From positions 74,378,509-74,442,508 of the forward strand of contig CM063502.1 of NCBI GenBank assembly GCA_032207245.1: 64,000 nucleotides of DNA. Direction: 5' to 3'. This DNA is from Pardosa pseudoannulata. Lineage: Eukaryota; Arthropoda; Arachnida; Araneae; Lycosidae. Below the pieces are notes generated by a model. It was not told where the DNA came from. It made no database searches and saw nothing but the letters and a program-made list of their open reading frames with translations. This document shows positions 40,631-54,700 of the stretch, piece by piece (within the stretch, counting starts at the first letter, position 1; each line of letters begins with the position of its first letter). The position numbers were made by a program, and so were the translations under genes.

Positions 40631-41885
40631 AAATACAGGGATATATTACGACAGAAATCGCTTTCGGAATAAACAGAGGATTTTCATCGGGCTTAGAATG
40701 CTGCTATTCAAAACTTTGAATTTCATTTTTTTTTAGTTGCCGATGGCTTTTTATGTCACTTAGAAAGATCAAACTGGACATTACTTTTTTTAATCTCAGC
40801 TTATAAACACATTCGGAAATTCCAGATAGTCGTCCCCAATTTCACCAGATAATTGAAGGAAATTTTGATAAATTGCGTCAGACCCCTCTATATATTGATT
40901 ACAATTATTTTCAAATACAGAAATATTACAACAGAAGTCACCTCCGGAATAAACAGGGGATTTTCAATGAGATTATAAAGCTGTTATTAAAAACTTTGAA
41001 TTTCATTTTTTCTTAGTTGCCAATGACCTTTTATGTCGCTTAGAAAGATCAAACTGAACATTACTTTTTTTGAATCTCATCATAAACATATTCGGAAATT
41101 CCGGATAGTCGTCCCCAATTTCACCAGATAATTGAAGGAAATTTTGATGAATTACGTCAGACTCCGCTATATATTGATTACAATTATTTTCAAATACAGG
41201 AATATAAACAGAAGTCACCTTCGGAACAAACAGGGGATTTTCAATGAACTTATAAAGCTGCTACTAAAAATTTTGAATTACATTTTTGAAATCGAAAATG
41301 GTCTTTTTATGCCCCTCTGAATGGTAAAACAGCACATTACTTTTTTTTTTAATCTCAGCATACACATATTTGAAATTCAGGATAGTCGTCCCCAATTTTA
41401 CCAGATAATTGAAGGAAATTTTGATGAATTGCATCAGACACCTCTATATATTGATTACAATTATTTTCAAAGACTTAAAATACAGAAATAATCTCAGCAT
41501 AAACATGTTATTCTGAAATGCCATAATATCAACTTCAATTTCGCCAGATGATTGAAAGAAATGCTCTTGAATTTTATTAGATATCTCTATATTTTCTTTA
41601 ACAATGTTTTCAAAGACTGAAATGAAGGGATATATTACGACAGGAATCACTTTCGGAATAAACAGGAGATTTTCACCGAGCTTATAATGCTACTATTCAA
41701 AACGTTAAATCTCTTTTTTATTTTTAATTGGCTTTTTTATGCTATTCTGAAAGATAAAATTTCACATTACTTTTTTGAATCCAAGTATTAGTTATGGATG
41801 GTTGTCCCCTATTTCTCCAGAATATTGAGGAAATGCTGATGAATTTTGTCAGTCATCTCTATATTTTACTTACAATTGTTTACAC
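40631..41885. repeat. Satellite-like array, unit about 280 bp, 4-5 copies
   Basis: Units start with AAATACAG at 40631, 40912, 41192 and 41470, and with a variant near 41620. Each contains GTCGTCCCCAATTT-type and CAATTATTTTCAAA segments and AATAAACAG followed by GATTTTCA. The fourth unit is shortened. The open frames at 41003-41650 are translations of these units and not independent genes. Confidence 0.93.
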
Positions 41886-43314
41886 AGACATCGCAACCAC
41901 TATTTAGACATAGCCAAAGTAATACGATAATAAATTTAAATTTCCAGGAATTGTTAAATTTCAGATACTATAAGACGCAACTGTTTGTAACTGTTTCAAA
42001 CGGGCTTGTTTACATTGGTTCAGAACCTCTCATATATTGTTACCATATTTTTCAGAACTGTGGTAAACTAAAATCTTGAAGAGTCTTTATTTCTACCCTC
42101 ACCGTAATTGAAAAATGCATATATTTTTTTTATCAAAACTAAGAAGAAATTTTACCTGTGCTTAAAACTTTTAGCCCTCAATAAATATTAAGCAAAGTCA
42201 ATTAAGTTCCTTAAAATGTATTTACTAAATTTAAAGAAAAATTCATTTTGGCTTTAGTTCTGGTTGCTTAACTTAGTTGTTTGTGTTTTTTTATTAAAAT
42301 ATGATGACTCTCAGTACAGTAGAGATAAAGCTTAACTATAACTTCCTATCTAGAACCTGAAAAATAACAGAAAAAATTCTTTGTAAATATCTATTTTAAG
42401 TCTTATTTTTTTTAAACTATTGTAATTATATGCAAGGAATCTCTAACTTTATTATAATTTTCACTACAGACAAATAAAAAGCTAGGAAAAACTGTAAATA
42501 ATTGAACTAACTTCCACTTTAACTTTCCCCAAAGTATACACCTAAAAGAAGTTATTCACATCTCAAACGTGTTCTCTCAAATCAAGGTAGAATAAAGCAA
42601 ACTAAGCAGAATATACTATACAATTTCTACTGTTGCACTAATCCTTATATTGACACAGTGCCTACGTGTTTATTTCGCTCCATCTAAGCCTAAAGTTTGA
42701 ACCGTAATATTTTTTAATAATTCCATGAAGCCAAAAACATTCAGATTTATAGGAAGTTGTGGAAAGAGCTAAGCGAGTAGTTTTCCTAAAATTTAAACAC
42801 CGAAAAATAGTCTTTTAGCTACCTATAAATAAGGGCAGAATTGAACCTACTGATTTACGACAGGAATTTACGATGCAAAGTGGTGGTCTGAAATCGGAAT
42901 TTTATTCCCTATTCTGAATTAAATGCAGATTACAGAGCCCGGATACTCTTGATTTACATTTATTTGAACGACCCAAAATAAGTTACCACTAGGATGTGTT
43001 GAAAGTGTGTCAGAGCATAGATAATCAATAAACTTGAAATAAATTTTTCCTTTCTTGAAAGTCTGACACACTCAAAGATGGATTAAAAAAGAAAAGCATT
43101 GTGTGAAATATAAACTACGTGGTATAACATTTTCTATGTAACTAAATATTCATTAAAAAATAATATAAAGTCACCTTAAAAGAAGACAGAATAAAATGAA
43201 ATTTTTAAAAATTTAGATTCTGAAATATAATGTCTGAAATATAATGTTAATTATTCTTGTTGAAGTACAAATATATGAATATAGTAAACAAGTATAAATA
43301 TTCCCCATGTGAGG

Positions 43315-44115
43315 TATGAGATCTATAATTATTTAAAAAGTACGTATTTAAAATTTTTCATTAAAATTTAAGCTTAAATGTTTCAGACGAAATAAAGAAA
43401 ACTACAAAGAAAATGATAAACAAATTAAATTTATCCTACATAATGATTCAGATAATAATTATTGGTGTTAATTTCCAGATAAATATCAACGAACCATAAA
43501 AATTTCCCTTGAAATCAGTATACGGATTTATTTTAAATAAATATTTAAAAATTTTATCTTCAAAGGACATTCCTGTTTAGATCCCTAATTTTGAAAATTA
43601 ATCTTTTTTCAATTTTTCAATTAGATTGTTTTTGTAAATCTCATTAAATAAATAAAGAAATAATAAAATTAAGAATGGCCCTATCTGCTAATACAAATTC
43701 TAAAATACAATGTGATGTATAAGATCGATAATCATTTAAGAAGTACATATTTAAAGTTTTTCATAAGAATTTAAGTGTAAATGTGTCGGACGAAATAAAG
43801 AAAACTACAAAGAAAATGATAAACAAATTAAATTTATCTTATATAATGATTCAGATATTAATTATTGGTGTTAATTTCCAGATAAATATCAACGATCCAT
43901 AAAAATTTCTCTAGAAATCAGTATACCGATTTACTTTAAATAAACTTTTAAAACTTTTATATGCAAAGGAAGTTCCTGTTTAGATCTTTAATTTTGAAAA
44001 TTAATCTTTTTCCGATTTTTTAATTAGTTTGTTTTTGTAAATCTCATTAAATAAATAAAGAAATAATAAAATTAAGAATTATCTTATCTGCTAAAAAAAT
44101 TCTAAAATACAATAC
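43315..44115. repeat. Tandem duplication, period about 404 bp
   Basis: GACGAAATAAAGAAAACTAC followed by a long shared stretch occurs at about 43387 and 43790. Both copies end in CTAAAATACAAT. Substitutions are scattered. Confidence 0.94.
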
Positions 44116-44380
44116 ACTTCTTTCGAAATTATTTTATAAGTGCAAAAATATTTGAATATTATAAAAGAGCAAAAATATTTATATCCCAGGTGCTTTATAA
44201 AATTTGAGACTTATAAACATTTAAGACGTGCTTGTTTAAAACTTAATCCTTCCTACAAATTCAAGCATATGTACTACTCACGATTGAAACATACGTAAAT
44301 AGATGGCATTTTAAAATAGAATAACTACTTTCAAAACGATGATAAACATAAATTATATTTCCTTATACATGTATATTAAG

Positions 44381-45086
44381 ATGTTATCTATAGTCATGGT
44401 GAAGGCATTATATTATATATTTTTGATTATTTAATCAAATGATCAAAGTGATCAAAAATCATTTATAAATACTTATGATTTGAAAAGACACATCTTCATT
44501 TCAGTAAGGCATTAACTCCGACATTTTTAATGGCATCCTACGTAAATTAAACATAATACAGATATTATAGATTTGTTTTCATAAGTTAAATCAGCTTTTA
44601 CAAATCAGCTAAAATATTAGATATTCGATCTTATAGAATAGTAAATAAGTATTAATAAATTTGACACTATCTCCCACTATATCAAATTTCGTTTTTATCC
44701 TTTCAGTTATTCAGAGAATTTGACAAATTGGATAAAGAAGAATGTTGACGAATTTCTTTTCATATATATTTGAACGTTGAGGGAACACAAATAATCAAAT
44801 AGATTAAAAGAAACAATCTAAAAAGTGAACTAATAGTCAGGACTATTAAAATGTGATCTATAGTCATGGTGAAGACATTATATTATATATTTTTGATTAT
44901 TTAATCAAATGATCAAAGTGATCAAAAATCATTTATAAATAATTATGATTTGAAAAGACACATCTTCATTTCAATAAGGCATTAACTCCGACATTTTTAA
45001 TGGCATCCTACGTAAATTAAACATAATACAGATATTATAGATTTGTTTTCATAAGTTAAATCAGCTTTTACAAATCAGCTAAAATA
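44381..45086. repeat. Spaced direct repeat, 236 bp arms, offset 470 bp
   Basis: 44381-44616 and 44851-45086 are nearly identical over about 236 bp (from ATCTATAGTCATGGTGAAG to CAAATCAGCTAAAATA). They are separated by about 234 bp of unrelated sequence. Confidence 0.95.
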
Positions 45087-45940
45087 ACCTTATTATAACC
45101 AACATTTAATGAAATGTCCAATATTGAAATTAAATTCGAATAATTTAAACTGTCCTTTTTAAAATATTTATAAATTCATGCAATGCAAAATCTGAAACTG
45201 TAACTATAATAATTTACCAAATTCTTATAATTTATTAGTTTCCTAGAAAATTGTATGATATTATTTTGAAAAGACTGGAATATGTGCTCTTAAAAGAAAT
45301 TCGTTGGTCAAATATTAAAAGTCCTTTTTTAAAAAATAAATTTTTCATTCTTAACTGAATGTCTTAAGAGGCCATAAAAACGTTTTATTTGTTTGCATTA
45401 AGGAAAGAATTGTATGGTACATTAGATAAGGAATGAAGAAATAGGATGGTATATTTTAATAAGTTCTCGCTTGCCTGAGGAAATATATGAAATTGCAGTG
45501 GATTTTATAGGTACTTTTCTTGCGCTAAAACAGTAAAGAGTAAAATGTTGAATTTCATTTTAGAAATGGCATATTTCACAAACAAAAATATCTTATTCAG
45601 TTTTATAAACAGAAAATATAAATTCAGTAAATCTATAAGAAGAATATAATGATACATAATAGTTCTGGCTGTACTTTAAGGAGTCAATAGTTTTTCCTGT
45701 GAGAAAATTTGATTGAAAATTCGATATTTCTGTCTCATTCAATTGTAAAGTGCAACTGAGAAGGAAAAACAGAAAGTTTTTAGTACCTATCATCCTGTAA
45801 TAATTATAATCATTACCACGACATGCGTTACATTTATTACTAATAATAGATTTCAACTGTTTTACAAAAAAAAAAAAAAGGTTTTTATATCTTATGACAA
45901 GCCATATGTATTTCTAACTGTTCTATCTCTTTGAAACTGA

Positions 45941-46640
45941 TGGATATTTTTATCTTATAAATTAAAAATTAGAAATTAATGTGTTTCAAAACACATCTAT
46001 GATTCCCTTACTCAGAAAAAGCAATAAACGTTTTGTATGTTAAAAAATGACAATTTTCCCTATATTTGTCTTTTTCTATTACACATTTCTTAAAGGATTA
46101 TAATAAAAATCAAATTTTGAGATCTAAATAGTAACCCATGAATAAAGATTATCCCATTATGTGTTAAAGAGATGCACATAAAACGTTTGCAATGAAACTT
46201 TTTTTAAATGTTTAATAATTAGTTACTATTATTATTAAATAATAATTTTCATTGAAATAATAATTTAATGACATTAAATAATAAATTACATTATATTCAT
46301 GGATATTTTTATCTTATAAATTAAAAATTATAAACTAATGTGTTTTAAAACACATCTATGAATCCCTTACTCAGAAAAATAGCAATAAACGTTTTGTATG
46401 TTAAAAAATGACAATTTTCCCTATATTTGTCTTTTTCTATTACACATTTCTTAAAGGATTATAATAAAAATCAAATTTTGAGATCTAAATAGTAACCCAT
46501 GAATAAAGATTATCCCATTATGTGTTAAAGAGATGCACATAAAAAGTTTGCAATGAAACTTTTTTAAATGTCTAATAATTAGTTACTATTATTATTAAAT
46601 AATAATTTACATTGAAATAATAATTTAATGAAATTAAATA
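45941..46640. repeat. Tandem duplication, period 359 bp
   Basis: TGGATATTTTTATCTTATAA at 45941 and 46300. About 340 bp match with few differences, running into the minisatellite at 46607. Confidence 0.95.
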
Positions 46641-46739
46641 ATAACTTACATTAAAATAATAATTTAATAAAATTAAATAATAATTTACATTGAAATAATA
46701 ATTCAATAAAAATTAAATAATAATTTACATTGAAATACT
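46607..46739. repeat. Minisatellite, 39 bp unit, 3.4 copies
   Basis: TTACATTGAAATAATAATTT starts units at 46607, 46646 (one base different), 46685 and 46725. It grew from the tail of the 359 bp duplication, whose first copy holds only one such unit. Confidence 0.93.
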
Positions 46740-47402
46740 ACATTTTCAAGCAGATTGAATAAAATCAAAATAAATGTATTTAGAAAGTCTATTGTTGCTT
46801 TAAGTATTGTGTGTTAAGTCGCTATTAATTTATAATTAATATTTTCCATTTATTTAGCAAGAAGTTAAAATTAGGTCATAAAATTTTATGAATATTATCA
46901 ATAAGTAGTAAAAAGTTACTCTTTCTCCCATAAATTTCTGTACAGTATAAAGAAATTGACAGCTTAAAACCACTTTCATAATTTTTCACCAAGCCTTTGC
47001 TTCCCAAATTATCTGCCTTGTAACAAATCAATAGGTAAGGCATACAATGAAAAAATAAGTAAAAATGATTACTAATCTGAAATTATAGAACGCAATGTAT
47101 CCTCTGCTGTAATAAATTTTATATACGTCTAAGTAAAAACTCTTCACGTGTATTGAAAGTGTTGATATTATACCGTATATAGTAATTTACTCGTCAAGCT
47201 ATCAAGCTTAGGGAGACAAGTCACGATTTTTATTGTTATCGGATTAGAATGTTTTGTATCTTGCATTGGGAGAGAGGTCATTGTCAGGGCTAAAACAACT
47301 CTGAAAAACGTAACTACATGTAACACACGTAGCTGCCAATACATCACTAGGCAGATATAATTACATCTTATAGGTACTGTTGGATGAAAAATATCGCCAA
47401 TG

Positions 47403-47965
47403 CTAAGTATTTAAAGACAAGACACATTCCTTTGACTAGTATAGTAGTGTAAGCATGATTTATCACTGTAGTAAGTTCCCATGATTACTAATAGCGTTTA
47501 AAGACAAAAAATGTTTCTTTGACCAGTTTGGTAGACTAGGCTTGAATTTTATGTGTAATAACAAGTTCAATTAAAATTTGCTTAATTTTTTTTTTCAAAT
47601 TAAAATCTCCCATGTTTTATAATACTTAGTATTTAAAGATAAATATTGCTTATTTGACTATTGTAACGAAATAGTTTTGATTTATTTCTCTATCAAGAAA
47701 TTTAATTAGAATTTACTTGATATTTTTCAAAACGAGTTTTCTAGTGATTGTTATCACTAAGTATTTAAGGACAAAAATGTTTCTTTGGACAGTATAGGTC
47801 TGATTTATTGCTATAGCATGAAGTTCCATTAAAACGTATTTAACTTTTTTTCAAATTAAAGTCTTCCAAGATTGCGAGTACTAAGTATTTAACGTCAAGA
47901 AATGTTTCTTTGACAACTATAAAAATATAGTCTTGATATATTGCTGTTGTAAGAAGTTCGGTTAA
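47403..47965. repeat. Diverged tandem repeat, unit about 125-130 bp, 5 copies
   Basis: AGTATTTAAAGACAA-like starts occur at 47409, 47496, 47627, 47759 and 47884. Each is followed by TTTCTTTGAC-like and AAGTTC..TTAAAA-like blocks. Copies are strongly diverged from one another. Confidence 0.85.
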
Positions 47966-47977
47966 AACTTGTTTAAT

Positions 47978-48207
47978 TTTTTTTAATTATAACCATCCAT
48001 GATTTTTTTAAAGATATTTGTATCATTTGTTCTAGAAATTAATTTATAACTGCAGTTTATAAAAAAAAAGCTGTCGCTATAAGTGACAAATTTTTTTAAT
48101 CATAACCATCCATGATTTTTTTAAAAGATATTTGTATCATTTGCTCTAGAAATTAATTTATAACTGCAGTTTATAAAAGAAAAAAGTTGTCGCTATAAGT
48201 GATAAAT
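47978..48207. repeat. Tandem duplication, period 113 bp
   Basis: AACCATCCATGATTTTTTTA at 47991 and 48104. The copies are almost identical and end in GTCGCTATAAGTGA. Confidence 0.95.
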
Positions 48208-49991
48208 ATTCTTTGTTTTCTTACAGGGTTTTTTTTTATCGAAAATTTTATATTTTTTAAACTATTATAAGTCATTAATTATTATAGATAATGGTATTCT
48301 GTTTTGCTTAGAATGAGTAAGACATTTAAAATTAAAATTTTCTGAAGAGGTGAAAAAATTCTAGAGTTTAATAATGAGTTATACATTTATTAAATTACTT
48401 TCGGAATTACTCTCTGAATTTTCATGATTTTTCTGCTTAACAAATAAAATTTGCTTTTGACCTATCTGCAGTAGGTAATATAATAATTTTCATTGATCAT
48501 AAAATTTAATTACATTTGGTTTAAATTAGTAAACATTATGAGTCCAGTTAGTTAACAAATGTTGTTTACTACTAACACACTTCCAATTAAGTACTAATTC
48601 CTTTTTTTTATGTTTATATAACAAGTTTAATGACTTCCCAACCTAATTATATAGCTGAAAAAAATATACAGAATAAAGATTAACGAAAAAGAAAAACTTC
48701 ATTGTAAATTAAGAAAATAAGTGTTTTTTCATATCATGTATAAATATGCAATGTCATTCTTTTCTACTTTAATTCTGTATAAAAACGGATACTTTTGAAT
48801 ATGGATGAAGACAATCCAAATTTTCCATTAATGAGACTTTCTTTTGATTAACAAAAATCCCTTTAACCTTAGGAAGAATGACTTTATCGATCTTTATATT
48901 AACATAACGTAGAGGGAATTGCACATGTTCACTTTAATAATCTTGATAATCTTAATAACTCTAACATTTAATAATGAAATTATTAATTAAATTATTATAA
49001 AATGAGAGAAAACAGTTAAAATTATGTTTTTGCACTTTCTCTTGGGTAAAAAATACCTATACTTTCCACCCTATGGTTAAATGAATCCCAAACATCCCAT
49101 ATTAGAAAAAAAAGGTAAGGTAAAACTATCCCATAAATAAAAATTTCTGCTTTCATTTCTGATAAACCTTCACATCTTGCTGACATGTAAAAAGTAGTTA
49201 AAAATTAACAGTTTTATGCCTATGTATTATTTTATAGCATCTATTATTTTAAATTTATTACCAAGTTGAAAAGATAAAATTCATGTAGCTATCAAGTTAA
49301 AAAATTTGCTAGACGAAACAACTCATTTCAAATAAATTAGAAAAGTTAAAAAATAAACAAGGAAAAGTTATTTCTAATGTATTAGATATCGTTTAATTTT
49401 GTGACCTATCATCAATGGAAACTTTATTTACATTGCAATGCTTATTTTTATGGAAAAAGATAGTTTATTTCACCCTATATTTGTTATACTATTTTGCACT
49501 GATGTCATTTCCCTAGCTCTTAAACAAGTATACTTAAACCATTTAATGTTACATTAAGTTAAAATTTTCATTCGCTAACGTCTCACTAAAATCTTCCCCA
49601 CGATTTACTTTTCACACGAAATGTAGGGTTTTCTGTATTATACGAGAAATGTTCTTAACATAATTAGAAAGAAATAAAAGAATCACAAATTAGTGTTAGA
49701 AAATGAACGTTTCCAAATTATAATACCTTATAAAATATTTATCACTTATGTTGACGTGGTAAAATTAGTCAGTTTTCATTAAACAAATGCTGAAGTTTAG
49801 AAATATACTAAACAGAAATATTTATTCTCTTTTGAAATGGACTAGAAAATATTTAAGTGAATTAAAAGTCTGTCCAGTAATGTACAAGATAACAAAGCTA
49901 ATTTTGCATCTTTCTTTTAAATAGCACACTTTAATGTATTTTTAAATACTAAATCCAGGGATTAACAAATGTATTTGCCATTTCCTTACAG

Positions 49992-50135
49992 GTCTTTCTC
50001 CGACAACAAAATTCGGTTCCTTTCAAAAACCAGCTTTGTTGGCAATCGCAATTTAACAGTTCTCGAATTATCAGGGAATCCGATCGAGTCTGTTGATAAG
50101 AATACGTTTTCCAAACTGCCTTATCTTAAAAAGCT
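49992..50135 (+). CDS. rk: Exon 8 in window: LRRs 9 and 10
   Basis: 144 bp, acceptor ATTTCCTTACAG and donor GTAAGC, phase 2. Two repeats: SFSDNKIRFLSKTSF with VGNRNLTVL, then ELSGNPIESVDKNTF with SKLPYLKKL. FVGN..L..L followed by NPI..V matches LRR 9-10 of the family as recalled. NLT in the first repeat is a potential N-glycosylation site. Intron 8 (50136-50240) is 105 bp. Confidence 0.96.
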
Positions 50136-50240
50136 GTAAGCAAAAAATTTCTTTCGTATATTTTAAAATAAACATTTTCTCTAATGCTGGATGAGTAACA
50201 TTTGGATATTTTGTTATTCACTGTTGTTTTGATATTTCAG

Positions 50241-50381
50241 AACTTTGTCAGAAGCTCGACTGCTGGAAGACTTTCCAGACATTAAAGGGACGTCATCCTT
50301 GGAGCAATTACGTATTGACAGAGCAAAGCTGAGTTCTGTTCCAGATGATTTGTGTGACACAGCTCCTCTTCTCAGAAGATT
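50241..50381 (+). CDS. rk: Exon 9 in window: LRRs 11 and 12
   Basis: 141 bp, 47 residues, acceptor TTTTGATATTTCAG and donor GTATGA, phase 2. It reads TLSEARLLEDFPDIKG with TSSLEQL, then RIDRAKLSSVPDDL with CDTAPLLRRL. Loss of the usual F in the first repeat, the FPD..GT..LE.L pattern and the single Cys after DDL are shared with vertebrate LGR4/5/6 as recalled. Reading on into the intron gives an open frame to about 50427, which is not the spliced form. Confidence 0.96.
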
Positions 50382-51726
50382 GTATGATTTTCCATTCTTA
50401 TCATTCTACAGTAAAATAAAGCATGCATAGATTGTACTACAATTTTTATTAGAAGGCAGCGTCATTAATTTTATAGAGAAAACATTCTCAAGAAACTCAT
50501 TTTTTATGTGGTGCTGTGGAAATTTATTTATGCATTTCTTTCTCTGCCAAAACAAAACAAGCAAAAACTAAATTACTTTGTCTTCAGATAAACAGAAAAA
50601 TAAATTTGGAATACGAGATAGAGATATCTATTTTACTTTTCTTATATTGCTTTTATTCGTTTCGAATAATTAACTGATTTTTTTCCATCCATTATCATGA
50701 TAAAATGAAAGTAATGATCAAATTAAGGAACAATTTTGTTTAGTGTTTTGTTATGGGAAAATACAAAACTTTCAAGAATTTATTATAATTATCAGTATTT
50801 TATTTTTATTTTCTAATTGATCTTTTTAATAAGACTATTTTTGAATATGTTGTAGAATGAGTATTTTCAGGAAGCGTTTAACAAATGCAACAGTTGTGTT
50901 TTGAAAAAATTAGAATTTATAGAACAACAGGGTTTTTTTTTAATATTTAAATATATGTGATATTTTGGTCCCAGTATATCGAATATTAATATATAATATA
51001 ACGAATAATATAAGAATACTTAAAAAATGTATGAATTTGAAAACCTTAGATCTAATTGGAACTTCTTATAAGAATATTTAATTTATTCTAGGTTGAACAA
51101 TTACATGAAACGTGTAATAAGATAAATCTAAGAACAATTAGCATTTACAAAACAACAGTATTGTTTCTATGTATTTTGTCTATATTAATATCTTCTTTTT
51201 TCTGTATTAAATGAAAATTGTACAAACTTAAATATGATCTTTTGATCACAATGATTAATATAATACATATGATTTCAAACTGAAGAGAAAAACACAGTAA
51301 AATTTTCGAGACCTTCAGCGACATATAACTGCTTAGATGATTATTAATTCAATAATTATATTCCCTGAATCCTCCCGATAGTCCAAATAAAAAAACCATA
51401 GAGTTTACTATCAGATACAGCGTGCATGATTTTGATAGAATCTTAAAATGTATCTCTTTGAATTCGTCTATGAACAATTCTAGTTTACGTGATATCCAAC
51501 CAAGTTTCCACCCTCAGTTTTTTATGAATAAGGCAGTAGTTCAAAACTATTAAATAGATTGCTTTGGAAAAGTAAAACAAAATCTAAAACACGACTTCTT
51601 ATTATAGTCAAATGTAAAGTGGGTGTATAGCAAAATGTATAACACTATATAGAATGCTAATATCTCTTCTTCATAGAGTATATTATGTCTCTGAATAATC
51701 TTGATTTTTTTCCTTTTCTTTCCTAG
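50382..51726 (+). other. Intron 9 (1.3 kb)
   Basis: Starts GTATGA and ends CTTTCCTAG. Plain AT-rich sequence; no element or open frame of note. A minus-strand open frame at 51550-51813 overlaps the next exon and is its shadow. Confidence 0.85.
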
Positions 51727-51792
51727 AGATTTTAAATCAAACAAGCTTACCCAACTGCCTGTACTTCGAGGATGTAAGGAACTTCGTTTGAT
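51727..51792 (+). CDS. rk: Exon 10 in window: LRR 13 (short, 22 residues)
   Basis: 66 bp, acceptor CCTTTTCTTTCCTAG and donor GTAAGT, phase 2. It reads DFKSNKLTQLPVLRGCKELRL and the split last codon gives Ile with the T of exon 11. A 22-residue repeat with LP and C.EL here is another type B LGR hallmark. Confidence 0.94.
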
Positions 51793-54700
51793 GTAAGTAA
51801 TGCGTTTGGACAATTGTATGCATTTATAAGTATCTTTTAATCATAAAAGCTCAGAATTAGTAATATACTATGCAAATTTGCAAATGCATATTTTACTTAC
51901 TGTATATTTCTGTACCCTCTAAAGTAATATAAAAAATGTATTGGAAATACGATCCCTTAACAATGTTACAGTACTTTAAAATAGCATTCATATGATAAAG
52001 TTCCACTGCTGTCTCTTTCTGCTCTCCAGCATAACTTTCCTTTATCCTTGCTTTCAGTTCCTTCAAGTAATTTTAATCTATCTCTCAATAATATAGCGAA
52101 CATAATATCTCACAAATGTAATAGATAAATACATCCAGTAATGCAAAGTCAACAGTTTCATTAGGAAACTGTAAGTATAATTGCTAAATTTAATGTGTAA
52201 TGGCAATTAACAGCCATTTAATAACATGTGACACAAATTATTAATTTGATACAATATTACCATCCGTTCTTTGATTTAAAACTGAAGTTCAGTAGCACAA
52301 ATATTTATGTTATGAATTGTCTCATTAAGGTAAAATATCTAGGAGAGACAAACTTGAGAACTTTATGCATATAATACTTTACGTATAAGATTCAGTTCAA
52401 ATTCTAAATGATTCTTTAGTATTCCATCATACCCAGGGAAGTATACCTTAGTCACATAAAGCTATTATTTACGGAAAAATAGGATATTTTCCTGTACGTA
52501 AATAACTGGCAAGCCTAATGGAATTACCAGAAGAAACAGAACATTGTTCAAAAAGACAGGGGTTATGAATACCCTCTTTGATTTTCAAAAATAGTTTTTC
52601 TACGAAATTCCTGTGAACCATTCTCCCGTCGATAATGAGCCTGTCTTCCCTTGTATTGTCGACAAAGATTCTACTCAGCGAAATAAGATATATGACTTCG
52701 TGACTTGTGATTTAATGTAAATGGACAAAGCAAGCTACAGTTCACTTTTTATCGACTAGGTTTATCCTGCTTTCACCCTTTGATACCTGATCAATCATTG
52801 AGTCCATCTATTACTTCGATCACTCATTTCTCCAACTGTGGCTTTATCATCATGGACTGTATACCGCAAATCACTTGAATCTCTTCTAGAACAGGCGATA
52901 AATCGACACCTACTAGTAGGAATGTATTTATACTTGTGGAATAACAACTCAAGTAGTTTTATGGAATTAAACAATTTTTGCTATAGATCTATTTATTTTT
53001 ATATTCGTTTAACTCCCCGTTTTTATATTAAATAACTTTTGTTCATAAAGTATTTGTTAATTTTCTTTACAATATTTCTAAATAATATACTTTAACTTGA
53101 GTAAATTTATGTTCTTAACAAGCTTTACTATCTAGATATTGACAGTCTTCCTTTATTAAGAAATTGATGAAACTGAGTTGAACTTACTTTTAGATAAGAC
53201 GTTTTGGTAGCCTATGACCCTATATATCTAAAGAAAAATATTCTATTGGCATTATAAATATGTCAAGTAATTGTTATTTATAATGTCAATTTTCTATTTA
53301 TATTAAATAAATATATTCTATTGAAATGATGAATAGTTACTAGTTTTGTGATGCAAAGGAATGTAATATAAAGAATTAACAAATTACGAAATTCTATTCT
53401 CATGTAAAATGTCATCAAATTAAATAAGTTTGTTGTTAACTAGCTAGTTTCTTTTAATTTATACCTCATATAGTTTTGTCAAAGTACGAAATGCTTTTCT
53501 TCTATTCAATTACTTTTTTGAGAAATATTTTCAAAAACATGGAACATATCACATATAATATATTTTATATTTTCAGATACTTGTCTTTCTGAAAATATAA
53601 AATATATTTTCAGAATGTCTTTCATAATTTGTAATACAAAGTATTAACAGATTATGAAATTCTATTCTCATGTAAAACGTCATCAAAGTAAACAAGTTAG
53701 TCGCAAACTAGCTATTTTATTTTAATTTATACCTCATGTAGTTCTGTCAAAGAATGAAATATTTTCCTTCAATTCAATTACTTTTTTGAGAAATATTTTC
53801 AAAAACATAGAACATATCATGTATAATATATTTTATATGTTCCGATTCTTGTCTTTCTGAAAATATAAAATATATTTTCATAATGTCTTTCATAATTTGT
53901 AATACAAAGTATTAACAAATTATGGAATTCTATTCTCACGTAAAATGTCATCAAATTAAACATGTTTGTTGCTAACTAGCTAGTTTCTTTTAATTTATAC
54001 CTCATGAAGTTTTGTCAAAGAACGAAATGCTTTTCTTCAATTCAATTACATTTTTGAGAAATATTTTCAAAAACATAGAACATATCATGTATAATATATT
54101 TTATATTTTCAGATTCTTGTCTTTCTGAACACATAGCATTTAAAATAACGTAGATTTCAGATATATTCTTTTTTTTTCAACTCTTTATTTGAATTATCTC
54201 GTTTTTTATTCTTCCAGAGTTAATTAAAAGCGCTTTCATTACTACTCTATTGAAAACACGAAAAAGTTAATCTTAAAACAATGAAGATCGGAGTATTTCA
54301 TTAAGAAATATTTTACCTCATTATCAATGTTATTTAAGATTTCCATTTCATTCTTAATTTTTATTTTTCAAATTAATTTTCATTTCGTCACACATAATTA
54401 TGTCAGCTGATGTAAAAGAATAAATTATTACCAGTTTTGTGACACAAAGAAATTGGTACAAAGTATTATCAAATTATGAGATTCTATTGTGATGTAAAAT
54501 GTCATCGAAGTATTAAAACGTTAAAATAACCTGTTGCCAGTCAAGAGCAACCCCGCTAAGCCTCTTAAACCATTTTGACGTCTTTGGGGGTTTTATTTCC
54601 CATGGTTTAAATGCACAAAGTTTTGATAATTACAATAATTGGCAAGTACAGTTTGAGAATAATTTTTAAAGGTAAGTTCTTTGTAAAATGAAACATCCAG

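Larger units (their letters stand above)
38554..49991 (+). other. Intron 7 (11.4 kb)
   Basis: Starts GTAAGA and ends ATTTCCTTACAG. This is the most duplication-rich intron of the gene: a Helitron-like element, a satellite-like array, and at least six further tandem or near-tandem repeats, listed separately. 41886-43310, 45087-45930 and 48210-49980 are AT-rich, with no recognised element. A 49-77 codon scatter of open frames there has no domain content. Confidence 0.8.

Noticed and set aside
41003..41650. Two minus-strand frames of 71 and 68 codons with similar sequence
   Set aside because: Their similarity comes from the 280 bp tandem units, and the frames are broken in the other units. No small gene family.
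43000..43075. Short inverted repeat GTGTGTCAGA / TCTGACACAC
   Set aside because: Only about 10-12 bp arms, with no other support for a regulatory or transposon role.
50245..50430. 61-codon frame as a separate gene
   Set aside because: Its first 45 codons are exon 9 of the receptor; the remainder is intron read-through after the GTATGA donor.
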